Assembly: GCA_046153945.1 (NCBI GenBank)
Contig: JBJXFF010000153.1
Location: forward strand, 1-64,000
DNA from: SXOA01 sp046153945
GTDB lineage: Bacteria > Planctomycetota > Planctomycetia > Pirellulales > Pirellulaceae
Length of the DNA stretch: 64,000 nucleotides
Direction of reading: 5' to 3'
Positions 7,943 to 16,181 of the stretch are shown here, piece after piece. The notes beneath the pieces are model-generated. The model was not told the origin of the DNA and made no database searches. It saw only the letters and a program-made list of their open reading frames with translations. The translations under genes and the position numbers were made by a program. Positions within the stretch are counted from its first letter, which is position 1, and every line of letters starts with the position of its first letter.

Positions 7943-10345
7943 TTACTTCAGTTCGATCGTCACCTTGCCGATCTTACCGGTGAATTTGTTGTCCCCCTGC
8001 TTGTAATCGTCCGTCACCGGCGTCTCGCCATCCTGGCCCACATCGGCTCCTTCATCGGCAGAATAGACGAATCCCTGGGTCCGTTCGATTCGCCCTTCGG
8101 CGGCTTTCTCCCCATTCACGAGGATGACTCCCTTCCCTCCCTTTCCGGGACCACCGCCGTCGTAAGTGAACTCGAATCGGATAGTGGCCTTGCCGGCGGG
8201 AATCGCTTTGGAGCCAGCAACCTTGAACATCTCCAAGCCGAGATAGTTATAGGCGTACATTGGTTGGCCATCCTTCAGATACAAGCTCCAGCCGCCGAAC
8301 CGGCCGGCTTGGGCCAGGAGGACACCATTCGCACCTCCCTTGGGAATTTCGATCTCGGCGGTGATGGTGTGCGAACGATTTTTGGCGTTGATAAAGACGT
8401 TCTCCGACATGCCGGTCATGCCTTCAAAGACTGTGAGCGAAGTACGGCCGGCCATCAGATCGGGACGACCCACGAGGGCGGCGTTCAAGCGTTCGAGGGT
8501 GCGATCATCGAGCGGCAAAACCTTGTTCTTGACCGCTTCTTTCATGAACGCTGCTTGCAGCTCCTTAAGTTTTTCAGGGTTCTTTGCGGCGAGATCGCTC
8601 GAGCAACTGAAGTCCTCCTCGACGTGATAGAGTTCCCATTTGTCCTCGAGAAATGGATGGCGCACCTTAGGTTCCCAAGCGGCGCGATGGACCGTATGGG
8701 CCAGCCAGCCGTCCTGGTAAATGCCACGGTTTCCGAAAATCTCAAAGTACTGGGTCTTGTGAGTGCTGTCGGCTTTGGGATTGTTGAACGAGTAGAGAAG
8801 GCTGACCCCTTCGATGGGGGTCTGAACGTTCCCATCCACGATTTTGGGTTCAGGCAGTCCAGCCGCTTCAAGGACGGTCGGGGCGATGTCGATCACATGA
8901 TGCCACTGGGAGCGAACTTCTCCCTTGGCCTTAATCCCCTTGGGCCACTGGACGACCATGCCGTTGCGACAGCCGCCGTAGCTGCCGGCGACCTGCTTGG
9001 TCCAGGTGAACGGCGTGTCACCCGCAACCGCCCAACCCGCGGCGTAGTGCCCATAGGAGCTGGGTCCTCCCAATTCGTCGTAATGCTTGAGAACGTCGGC
9101 AACGGTTTCCGGCACGCCATTGAAATAGGTCGCTTCATTAAAGAGGCCGTTCATGGTCCCTTCAGCACTCGCGCCGTTATCGCCGACAATGTAGAAAATC
9201 AGGGTGTTGTCGAGTTGGTCCAAGTCTTCGATGGATTGAATCAGCCGGCCCACTTCGGCATCCGCATATTCGCCGTACCCAGCGAAGACTTCCATTTGGC
9301 GGCTGAAGAGCTTTTTCTCGTCGTCGCTAAGCTTGGCCCAATCCTTGATCGCCTCCGGCTTGGGGGCCAACTTTGTTCCGGGCGGCACCACGCCGAGCTT
9401 GATTTGGCGGGCGAGGGTTTCTTCGCGGAGCTTGTCCCAGCCTTGGTCAAACTTCCCTTTGTACTTTTCAATCCATTCCTTGGGCGCATGGTGCGGGGCG
9501 TGGGTCGCTCCCGGGGCAAAGTAGGTGAAGAACGGCTTATCCGGCGTAAGCGATTTTTGATAGCCGGTCCATTTGATGGCCTGATTGGCCAGGTCGGTCA
9601 TCAAGTGATATCCGGGAGTGCTCGGGGCTTCGATCCGGTTCAATCCATCGTAGAGCCCCGGGGCCCACTGGTTGGCTTCTCCCCCGATGAAGCCGTAAAA
9701 CTTGTCAAAGCCGCTGCGGGTGGGCCAGCGGTCGGTTGGGCCGGAGGGGCTGACTTCCCAGGCGGCCGTCTCGTGCGATTTGCCAAAAGCAGACGTGCTA
9801 TAGCCGTTGAGACGCAACATTTCGGCGAGCGGCGTGACGCTGTTGGGACGCTGCCCGGTTTGACCGGGAAACGAGGTCGCAGTCTCCGTGATGGAGCCCA
9901 TGTTTCCGACATGGTGATTGCGTCCGCTCAGCAGAGCCGCGCGCGTGGGGGAGCAAAGTGCCGTGGTGTGGAATTGGTTGTATTTCAGCCCTCCCTTGGC
10001 CAGACGCTCCAGCGTTGGCATGTGGACAGGGCCGCCGAAGGCGCTCGATTGGCCGAACCCCATGTCATCGATGAGGACAATCAGCACATTGGGGGCACCA
10101 ACTGGGGCAGTTACTTTGAACTGCGGCGGTGCCTTGGCGTTGCGAGCGTCGAGCTCGGTTATCGGCTTTAACTTGGGCTCTTGAATCGGCAGAACCGTGC
10201 GGTCCAGCTTACCCTCCGCAGACTTGATTGAGGCCTTCTCCTGCGCGATCGCCTCGAAATTGCAGTTGATGCTTGCCGAGAGCCAACCCAGGAATGCGCC
10301 AACTGCCAATAGGGCCGCAGTTGCCAAGAGTGAGCTTCTGAACAT
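7943..10345 (-). CDS. Arylsulfatase family protein (type I, Cys-type)
   Basis: An 800-residue exported sulfatase. I chose the ATG at 10345 because it begins a normal signal sequence (MFRSSLLATAALLAVGAFLG); the ATG at 10393 adds 16 residues before it. Residues 90-95 (VLIDDMG) carry the Asp pair that binds Ca2+. CSPTRAALLSGRNHH at 131-145 is the formylglycine signature, with C131 to be oxidised to formylglycine. Later parts follow the sulfatase fold, with a C-terminal beta domain. It hydrolyses sulfate esters, probably in the periplasm. No formylglycine-generating enzyme lies beside it; the SPASM enzyme 6 kb away has a different architecture. The substrate is unknown. Confidence 0.9.
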   Translation of the reverse strand: MFRSSLLATAALLAVGAFLGWLSASINCNFEAIAQEKASIKSAEGKLDRTVLPIQEPKLKPITELDARNAKAPPQFKVTAPVGAPNVLIVLIDDMGFGQSSAFGGPVHMPTLERLAKGGLKYNQFHTTALCSPTRAALLSGRNHHVGNMGSITETATSFPGQTGQRPNSVTPLAEMLRLNGYSTSAFGKSHETAAWEVSPSGPTDRWPTRSGFDKFYGFIGGEANQWAPGLYDGLNRIEAPSTPGYHLMTDLANQAIKWTGYQKSLTPDKPFFTYFAPGATHAPHHAPKEWIEKYKGKFDQGWDKLREETLARQIKLGVVPPGTKLAPKPEAIKDWAKLSDDEKKLFSRQMEVFAGYGEYADAEVGRLIQSIEDLDQLDNTLIFYIVGDNGASAEGTMNGLFNEATYFNGVPETVADVLKHYDELGGPSSYGHYAAGWAVAGDTPFTWTKQVAGSYGGCRNGMVVQWPKGIKAKGEVRSQWHHVIDIAPTVLEAAGLPEPKIVDGNVQTPIEGVSLLYSFNNPKADSTHKTQYFEIFGNRGIYQDGWLAHTVHRAAWEPKVRHPFLEDKWELYHVEEDFSCSSDLAAKNPEKLKELQAAFMKEAVKNKVLPLDDRTLERLNAALVGRPDLMAGRTSLTVFEGMTGMSENVFINAKNRSHTITAEIEIPKGGANGVLLAQAGRFGGWSLYLKDGQPMYAYNYLGLEMFKVAGSKAIPAGKATIRFEFTYDGGGPGKGGKGVILVNGEKAAEGRIERTQGFVYSADEGADVGQDGETPVTDDYKQGDNKFTGKIGKVTIELK

Positions 10346-10610
10346 GATTTTGACTTTCAATGATGTGGGCAAAAGAATTAGGTAATTCGGCACGGAATCG
10401 CGTGATTTCGCGAACCATTTTCAGCCGCCGAGAATTGGCAACTGCAATTATGCGCCTACAACGCCTGGACGAAGGGGGGTTGATTACGTGATTCTGACAA
10501 TCTCCGCGCCGGTTGGAAAGTACCCTGCGGATATGCCTTTACGGCAAACTCCCGAAATCTTCGTCTCCAACGAATCAACCACACATGAAAGGAAAAGGGA
10601 TTGGCGCGCA
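10346..10610. other. Sulfatase upstream region
   Basis: Intergenic DNA upstream of the sulfatase. No gene, RNA or clear promoter could be supported. A 66-residue minus frame (10456-10656) has Trp/Arg-rich, shadow-like content and overlaps the terminator. Confidence 0.5.
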
Positions 10611-10645
10611 TAAAAAGACACGCCCACAATTTCTGTGGGCGTGTC
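10611..10645 (-). terminator. Intrinsic terminator of the prc-like gene
   Basis: On the minus strand a 12 bp perfect stem (arms 10617-10628 and 10634-10645, five-base loop) is followed by TTTTTA. It sits 29 bp past the stop codon of the protease gene. Its arm contains CACGCCCAC, also found in the arms of the palindrome at 63607-63685. Confidence 0.85.
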
Positions 10646-10673
10646 GATGAGACCAAAAGTTAGCGTCGCAAGG

Positions 10674-12767
10674 CTATTTCGCCTTCGCCACCTTCTCTTT
10701 ATTTAACAGCCGAATATAGTCGAGGGTGATGTTAACAGCTTCGTTTTCGTAGAAGGTCCGCTTGAAGACTTCCTTGTTGTCGGATTCCTCTGCGGTGGCC
10801 TTCTCTTCTTCCTTTTCGGAATCGAGTTCGGCCTTTTTCGCCAGGAATTTCTCTTCGCTCAGCGGGTATTCCTTCTTCTTCTTGAAGTCCTCGTAGCGGC
10901 CGATGTTCTTGGCGAGCTTCGTAAAGTCGTCTGACTTCTGCTGCCGCGATTGCGTGAGGCTCTTAAGTTCCAGCACCAAGGGTGTGGGGACTTTGTCTTG
11001 TTTGGTGAACTGGGCGGCTGGCACCTTATCGAATTCCAGGGCGTAATCCAAATCACCTTCGCTCACGTCCATGTGATCGGTGATCGACGGGAGGACCACG
11101 TCGGCAAGCACGCCACGCTTCTGCGTGCTGTCGCCGTTGGGGCGATAGAACTGCTGCATGGTGAGCTTAAGGGCTCCCAGGTTCGGAGGATTTTTGACGC
11201 GGAAAATCTGCGGACCTACGTCGAGCAGGCTCTGAACGGTTCCCTTGCCATGTGTAGAGGTATCGCCCACGATCAGGCCACGGCCGTAATCCTGAATGGC
11301 TCCGGCCAGAATCTCACTGGCACTCGCGCTGAACTTGCTGGTGAGGACGACCATCGGTCCCTTCCAGGTGATTTCCCGGTCCAAGTCGTCATAGTGCTGC
11401 ACGCGGCCGTCGGGGTCCTTTACCTGAACCACGGGGCCGTCTTCGATGAAGAGGCCAGTCAGATTGATGGCTTCGGTCAAGCTGCCGCCGCCATTCTTGC
11501 GGAGGTCCAAGATCAGGGCATCCACGCCTTTGGAGTTGAAGTCTTCCAGGATCTTTTTCACATCTACCGTGGTGCTCTTGAACGCACCGCCGGCGCGGGC
11601 CGCTTCCATATCCATGTAGAAACTTGGAAGGTCGATATAGCCGACTTTGTACGGCGTGCCATCGGCTTTCTTTCCTTCTTCGACAATCTTGCCACGGGCT
11701 TCGCTATCCTTGAGCTCAATCTTGGCCCGAGTGATTCTGATCGTCTTGATCTCGCCGCCACCGGCGGGAATGACCCCCAGGCGAACGACCGAGCCGGCTC
11801 GGCCGCGGATGAGCTTCACGACGTCGTTGAGTTTCATGTCAACCACGTCTACCATCTCGCCTTCTTCGCCCTGGCCCACCTGCACCACGCGGTCCTGCAC
11901 CTTGAGTTGGCCATTCTTGTCGGCCGCTCCGCCCACAACCACCTTGTCAATCACTGTGTAGCCGTCTTCAACCTTGAGCTGAGCGCCGATGCCATCGAGG
12001 TTCAGGCTCATCATGATCTTGAAGTTTTCCAGCGAACTGGGGGACATATAGGAGGTATGCGGATCGAAGCTGGAGGTCATGGAGGTTAGGTACATCTCCA
12101 AGAGCTCATCCTCGTCGGTCTGGTGCATCCGTTTGGCGAAACTGTGGTAGCGGCGGCTGAGGCGGTCCTTGGGATCGTCCTTCTTGGCCTTTTCGTCCTT
12201 GTCGTTCTTGAGAACGAGCAAATCATATTTCAGCAGCTTGCGCCAGCGGTCTTTGGCTTCCTCGGCATCCTTGGGAAATTCCTGCTTGTCCCAGTTTGTG
12301 GAGAGAATCTCGTCTTTGGTGAAGTCAAAGTCACCCTTAAGCAGCTCGTCAATCTGGACCACGCGCTCATCAATGCGCGCGAGCAGCTTCTGAAAAACGG
12401 CATAGGCAAAGGCGACGTCGCCGTTGTTCACCTGGTCGTCGAGGTCGGCTTTAGACTTTTCGAATTCCGCGATATCCGCCTGCGTGAAGTACAGCTTGCG
12501 GTTATCGAGCATTTTGAGGAACAGGTGCAGCCCGCGCTGCGAAATTTCGTCGTCCAGGGGGTGCTTAGAGAGGTGGGCATCTTTAATGAGCTTGTTGACA
12601 GCTCGGGCGACCATCCGGTCATTGGCCCGCGGGCCGGTCAGCTTGGCATCGGCTGCACCGACGGGGCGTGGCTGTGCACCAAGTGCCAGAACCAGGGCAA
12701 TCACACCCCAGAACAAGGAGGTACTCAATAATATGGATCGATCGACGATGTTAAATTTGCCGCGCAT
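10674..12767 (-). CDS. prc: Carboxy-terminal processing protease, Prc/Tsp family (S41)
   Basis: A 697-residue protease that cleaves proteins near their C-terminus in the periplasm. I chose the ATG at 12767 because AGGGA lies five bases before it and a membrane/signal segment (residues 11-35) follows; an ATG at 12824 is possible. Residues about 50-250 match the N-terminal domain of Tsp. A PDZ domain spans about 250-345 and the S41 catalytic domain about 370-540. The Ser nucleophile lies in SASAS (480-484) and Lys508 in HGKGTVQ completes the dyad. The C-terminal part (about 600-697) is a helical, Lys/Glu-rich tail like the Tsp C-terminal domain. It is monocistronic, with its own terminator downstream. 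Confidence 0.93.
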   Translation of the reverse strand: MRGKFNIVDRSILLSTSLFWGVIALVLALGAQPRPVGAADAKLTGPRANDRMVARAVNKLIKDAHLSKHPLDDEISQRGLHLFLKMLDNRKLYFTQADIAEFEKSKADLDDQVNNGDVAFAYAVFQKLLARIDERVVQIDELLKGDFDFTKDEILSTNWDKQEFPKDAEEAKDRWRKLLKYDLLVLKNDKDEKAKKDDPKDRLSRRYHSFAKRMHQTDEDELLEMYLTSMTSSFDPHTSYMSPSSLENFKIMMSLNLDGIGAQLKVEDGYTVIDKVVVGGAADKNGQLKVQDRVVQVGQGEEGEMVDVVDMKLNDVVKLIRGRAGSVVRLGVIPAGGGEIKTIRITRAKIELKDSEARGKIVEEGKKADGTPYKVGYIDLPSFYMDMEAARAGGAFKSTTVDVKKILEDFNSKGVDALILDLRKNGGGSLTEAINLTGLFIEDGPVVQVKDPDGRVQHYDDLDREITWKGPMVVLTSKFSASASEILAGAIQDYGRGLIVGDTSTHGKGTVQSLLDVGPQIFRVKNPPNLGALKLTMQQFYRPNGDSTQKRGVLADVVLPSITDHMDVSEGDLDYALEFDKVPAAQFTKQDKVPTPLVLELKSLTQSRQQKSDDFTKLAKNIGRYEDFKKKKEYPLSEEKFLAKKAELDSEKEEEKATAEESDNKEVFKRTFYENEAVNITLDYIRLLNKEKVAKAK

Positions 12768-13016
12768 TACAGTCCCTTCGCGTGACGGTTGTTTTGGACT
12801 TGGCGCAAGGTCTTTACGCCCCATTACTTACACAAATCCTAAGGCCAATGACAGCGGGAAGCAAGACATTGGTCGTTCCGAGATTCAACGTGTGGAATTC
12901 TAGTCATCTAGCTCAGGCGGGACAACATTGAAATTACCCAGCCGTTACCGCTTACCACGGCTCACCGAGACGTTAACCGGCGTGTTCGCGCAGAACTCGA
13001 CCGCAGATGGTCTTAA

Positions 13017-13811
13017 CTATTTGTTACCGGCCGAGAGAATTGCTTGCCGCAGGATTTGGGCAAGGGGAACTGCTTCTTCGCCCAACACGCGGCTCAATCG
13101 CCATATTTTGCCTGGTGAAGTTGCAATCGCGGCTGAAACTTGCTGCTGAAGCCGGTCAAGCAATTCGCCGTGAAAAAGCAGATGCGGCTGGACGACGATT
13201 TGGCGATACGGGCCGTTGGCGGCGGCGGCGATAATCTCCGTGGCCGTCGGCTGAGCCATCGCCAGAAATCCGACCTGCGACTCGCCGATGCCGAGCTTTT
13301 GATGCACAAGCGATCCGAGCTTCCGCATTTCGGCGGTCGCCCCTTCATCGCGACTGCCGCGGCCGATGAGGAGCAGCATCGTTTCTGCTGACGCAATCCG
13401 CGGATCGGCCGCTTCGTGAAATCTCGCTGTCGCCAGTTCAACCACCGAGTCTTGCAGGCCGAGCGGTTCCGTTTGCACCATCGGGATGTTCGGCATTCCC
13501 GCTTTGACCAAGGCATTGCTCACAGCCGATGGAACGTCTTCCTTGGCATGCCCCGCGGCAAAGAGCAAGAGCGGCACTACCACTAGCCGCTCAATCCTTT
13601 GCTCCACCAGGCGAAGGACGGTCTCTTCAATTGTGGGCGAAGCCATTTCCAAGTAGGCAAGCTCTGTGGAAACAAATCGCGGCTCCAGCCGACCCGCAAC
13701 TTCAGCGGCCAGAGCCTGGCACTGCGCTTGTCCCAATTCGCTCCGTGTTCCATGCCCCACCAGCAGCACGCCAGTAGGGGTGGAATTCTCACCTCCCACA
13801 GCAATGGACAT
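13017..13811 (-). CDS. cbiX: Sirohydrochlorin cobaltochelatase-like protein, long CbiX type
   Basis: A 264-residue protein of the CbiX class, which inserts a divalent metal into sirohydrochlorin for cobalamin or sirohaem synthesis. The first lobe has VGHGTR near residue 15 and FAAGHAKEDVP near 85, with the two His expected to bind metal. The second lobe has LIGRGSRD where a His is usual and PHLLFHGELLDRL, so only part of its site is intact. The ATG at 13811 overlaps the stop of the upstream gene as TAATG, which argues for coupled translation and fixes the start. No other cobalamin or sirohaem gene is adjacent. Confidence 0.85.
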   Translation of the reverse strand: MSIAVGGENSTPTGVLLVGHGTRSELGQAQCQALAAEVAGRLEPRFVSTELAYLEMASPTIEETVLRLVEQRIERLVVVPLLLFAAGHAKEDVPSAVSNALVKAGMPNIPMVQTEPLGLQDSVVELATARFHEAADPRIASAETMLLLIGRGSRDEGATAEMRKLGSLVHQKLGIGESQVGFLAMAQPTATEIIAAAANGPYRQIVVQPHLLFHGELLDRLQQQVSAAIATSPGKIWRLSRVLGEEAVPLAQILRQAILSAGNK

Positions 13812-14479
13812 TACTCGAACGTAAACGTCCCCATGTACGCGCTGCGGGACTGCGGCACGGACCAATTGGTGCCAAGGCCCTTGCCAGTGAATTCACCTTC
13901 CGTCGCGACACCGGCGGCAAAATTGGACACCCGGGTGAGCGGCGGGTAGTAGGCGACTTCATTCATGCAGATGCAGTCCCCCTTTTTGGCCTTGCGGGTT
14001 ATCAGCTTCACCGACTTGCCGGCTTGCAGCTTGCCGCTGAGGCTTCCCGTGTCGAGCGACATCGTAATAGGGGACGAATCAACGCGGACCACAAACTTGC
14101 CGGCCCGGCCCGAATGCTCCTTGGCGAAAGCGATCAGCGCCTCCCGCTGCTCACTGCTGGCTTTCTCATCGACCAGGATGGCCGATTTCATGCTCTTGGG
14201 ATCGTTGACTCCTTCAAAGGCAAACGTGTCCGAAGCGGCAACCACCATCACGACCGACAAGCCGGAAATATCCACGCCCCCCTTCTTCCCTTCCTCAATG
14301 TTCCAGGCCATCAGGGCGTCTTTGCCAGTGAGGTTCACTTCGGCATTGGCAAAGCACGGCCCGGTATAAACCTGGCACGTCCGAGCCTCCATATACGAGC
14401 CGCTGATTTCCTCGGCGGCAACTAGCGACGGAGCGATTACGGCGGCAAACAAGGACAAGACAGCGAAAAAATGCCTCAT
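13811..14479 (-). CDS. DUF1326-family secreted protein
   Basis: A 222-residue protein with a signal peptide ending near VAAEE. The mature start, EISGSYMEARTCQVYTGPC, followed by ALMAWNIEEGKKGG, is typical of DUF1326, a family of unknown function widespread in planctomycetes and acidobacteria. Three Cys positions are typical (in TCQVYTGPC and near DCICMNE), suggesting a disulfide or metal role. GAGGAG lies upstream of the ATG at a normal distance. The stop overlaps the ATG of the CbiX-like gene, so the two are co-translated, though no functional link is known. Confidence 0.85.
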   Translation of the reverse strand: MRHFFAVLSLFAAVIAPSLVAAEEISGSYMEARTCQVYTGPCFANAEVNLTGKDALMAWNIEEGKKGGVDISGLSVVMVVAASDTFAFEGVNDPKSMKSAILVDEKASSEQREALIAFAKEHSGRAGKFVVRVDSSPITMSLDTGSLSGKLQAGKSVKLITRKAKKGDCICMNEVAYYPPLTRVSNFAAGVATEGEFTGKGLGTNWSVPQSRSAYMGTFTFE

Positions 14480-14627
14480 GGCTGAGTCTCCTCAAGCATT
14501 CAGGAAAAAGCGAGCGAATCGAACAACCGGTCCCTGCATTGTAGTGGCCTGAGGAGAATCAGGCTACTGAAATGGCAACATTGCCTCCGTTGAAGCGATG
14601 TTCGTAAGCTCTTGATCGAAGCCCTCC

Positions 14628-16160
14628 CTAGCGATACACCGGAATGCAGATGCAAGTCGACGTAGAACCGCTGCTTTGGGTCGGGACAAACTGTTGCATG
14701 TAATAGAAATACTCCATCGCGGCTGCTTGCTGGGCCGCTGCAAACTCCTCCTGCCGCGCCAATCGTCGTTCGCGCTTGATTTGCAAGGCAAGTTTGCGCT
14801 TCTGAAGGGGAGTGAGAGTTCCATCATCTACGAGCATTTCTTCCTCCGGATCGCCAGGGCGAGGACGGACCTTGGGAGGCACTTCCTTTCTCTCCACGAC
14901 GGGAACTTTGTAAGTTCCCGTGACGCAATTGCAGGTGCATGTGGCCCCCGCGGGAATAGGTGTGCCGCAGGGAAGCGTGTAACTCAGCATGTGCTCCCTG
15001 ATCTTGACGGAGAAAATGCTGCCGCTGACTGCACTCGCTTCTCGATCGAAGAGAAAGCCGATCAACCGTCGGGAAACGAGATCCCACAACGTAATGACCC
15101 CCTTAGCATCTCCAGCCGCGAGCATGGTTCCGCCGGGCGAAATGGCGAGCGAGACAAACTCATTCGGCCCCTTCAGATTCTCGGTCAGCGTTCCTTCCGG
15201 CAGCTTCCACAGCTTGACAGTCTTGTCTTTGGAAGCGGAAACGAGCAGTTTTCCATCAGCGGAAATGACAACGTCTTGAACGGTATCGTCATGGCCTTTC
15301 AGGGTTTGAACGGTCTCGCGATCGCTCAGCTTTCGCAGCGTAATCAGCTTGTCGCTTCCCCCAGCGGCGAGGAGCTTTCCGTCCCCAGAAAATGCCAGGG
15401 CGGTCACCGAGCTAACGTGTCCGGTTGACTCCGCTTGTAAAGCGCCGTCGCGTGTTGACCAGTACCGCAACACACCGTCGCGCCCCGCGCTGACGAATTG
15501 CTCGTGCGCGGGATTGCAGGCGACTTCCATGACGGCGCGATGTCCCGTGGGAACGATCAGCGGAGCCGGCTCCCCGACACGCCAAAGATGAACGCGGCCA
15601 TCGGCGGCTCCCACAGCTAGTTTGGTGCTGTCGAAGGAAAAAGAAACCGTGTTGATGGCGGCTTCTGGTCCGGCAAGCGTTCCGATTAGTTCTCCGTCGG
15701 GGAGGGACCAGAATCGAACCGACTTGTCCTGCGAGGCAGTAACCAGCCGCTTGCCGTTCGGAGAAATGGCAATGTCACTCACATCCTTGTCGTGATCTTC
15801 CAACCGAGCCACGACGCTGCAATCTTCCAGTTTCCAGATCTTTGCCAATCGATCGCGCGAGGAAGATACCAAATAGTCACCGTCGGGCGTGAAAGCCAGC
15901 GAAAGTACGCTGTCCGTGTGCGCGTAGACGACCATCGCTTTCTTCGGCGTCCCTGCTGCCGGCGATTCCTGAGCTTCCGCGCTATCCGCACTTCCCATCA
16001 TGGCGACCGCGGCCGCGAGCGTGGTTCCCAGGCCAAAAAAATCTCGCCGGGCGAGTTGCAGGTCGCGGGGAAGCTGATGCAGGGAATAGACGGTGAGCGG
16101 CGTCTCGTCACCTTGCTCATCCACCCGCCGCAAATGGTATTCAGGCCGCTTGGTTGTCAT
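14628..16160 (-). CDS. WD40 beta-propeller protein with Cys-rich post-propeller motifs
   Basis: A 510-residue protein (ATG at 16160; an ATG at 16181 is too close to the upstream stop). Residues 38-62 form a twin-arginine-like region (ARRDFFGLGTTLAAAVAMMG), so export or membrane anchoring is possible. Residues about 78-370 hold seven WD40 repeats, with HTDSVLSLAFTPDG, DLVSRRLIGF and similar blocks. Past the propeller is LPCGTPIPAGATCTCNCV (396-413), with C398, C408, C410 and C412. The C-terminal tail ends TSTCICIPVYR, with C503 and C505. The gene lies 21 bp after the radical SAM gene. This suggests the Cys-rich segments are modified or recognised by it. That is inference. Confidence 0.85.
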   Translation of the reverse strand: MTTKRPEYHLRRVDEQGDETPLTVYSLHQLPRDLQLARRDFFGLGTTLAAAVAMMGSADSAEAQESPAAGTPKKAMVVYAHTDSVLSLAFTPDGDYLVSSSRDRLAKIWKLEDCSVVARLEDHDKDVSDIAISPNGKRLVTASQDKSVRFWSLPDGELIGTLAGPEAAINTVSFSFDSTKLAVGAADGRVHLWRVGEPAPLIVPTGHRAVMEVACNPAHEQFVSAGRDGVLRYWSTRDGALQAESTGHVSSVTALAFSGDGKLLAAGGSDKLITLRKLSDRETVQTLKGHDDTVQDVVISADGKLLVSASKDKTVKLWKLPEGTLTENLKGPNEFVSLAISPGGTMLAAGDAKGVITLWDLVSRRLIGFLFDREASAVSGSIFSVKIREHMLSYTLPCGTPIPAGATCTCNCVTGTYKVPVVERKEVPPKVRPRPGDPEEEMLVDDGTLTPLQKRKLALQIKRERRLARQEEFAAAQQAAAMEYFYYMQQFVPTQSSGSTSTCICIPVYR

Positions 16161-16181
16161 TTTTGAGCCACTCCTTCCCAA

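Noticed and set aside
8264..10171. A 635-residue + frame
   Set aside because: Antisense to the sulfatase with a recognised CSPTR motif.
10456..10656. A 66-residue minus frame
   Set aside because: Overlaps the terminator and has shadow-like composition.
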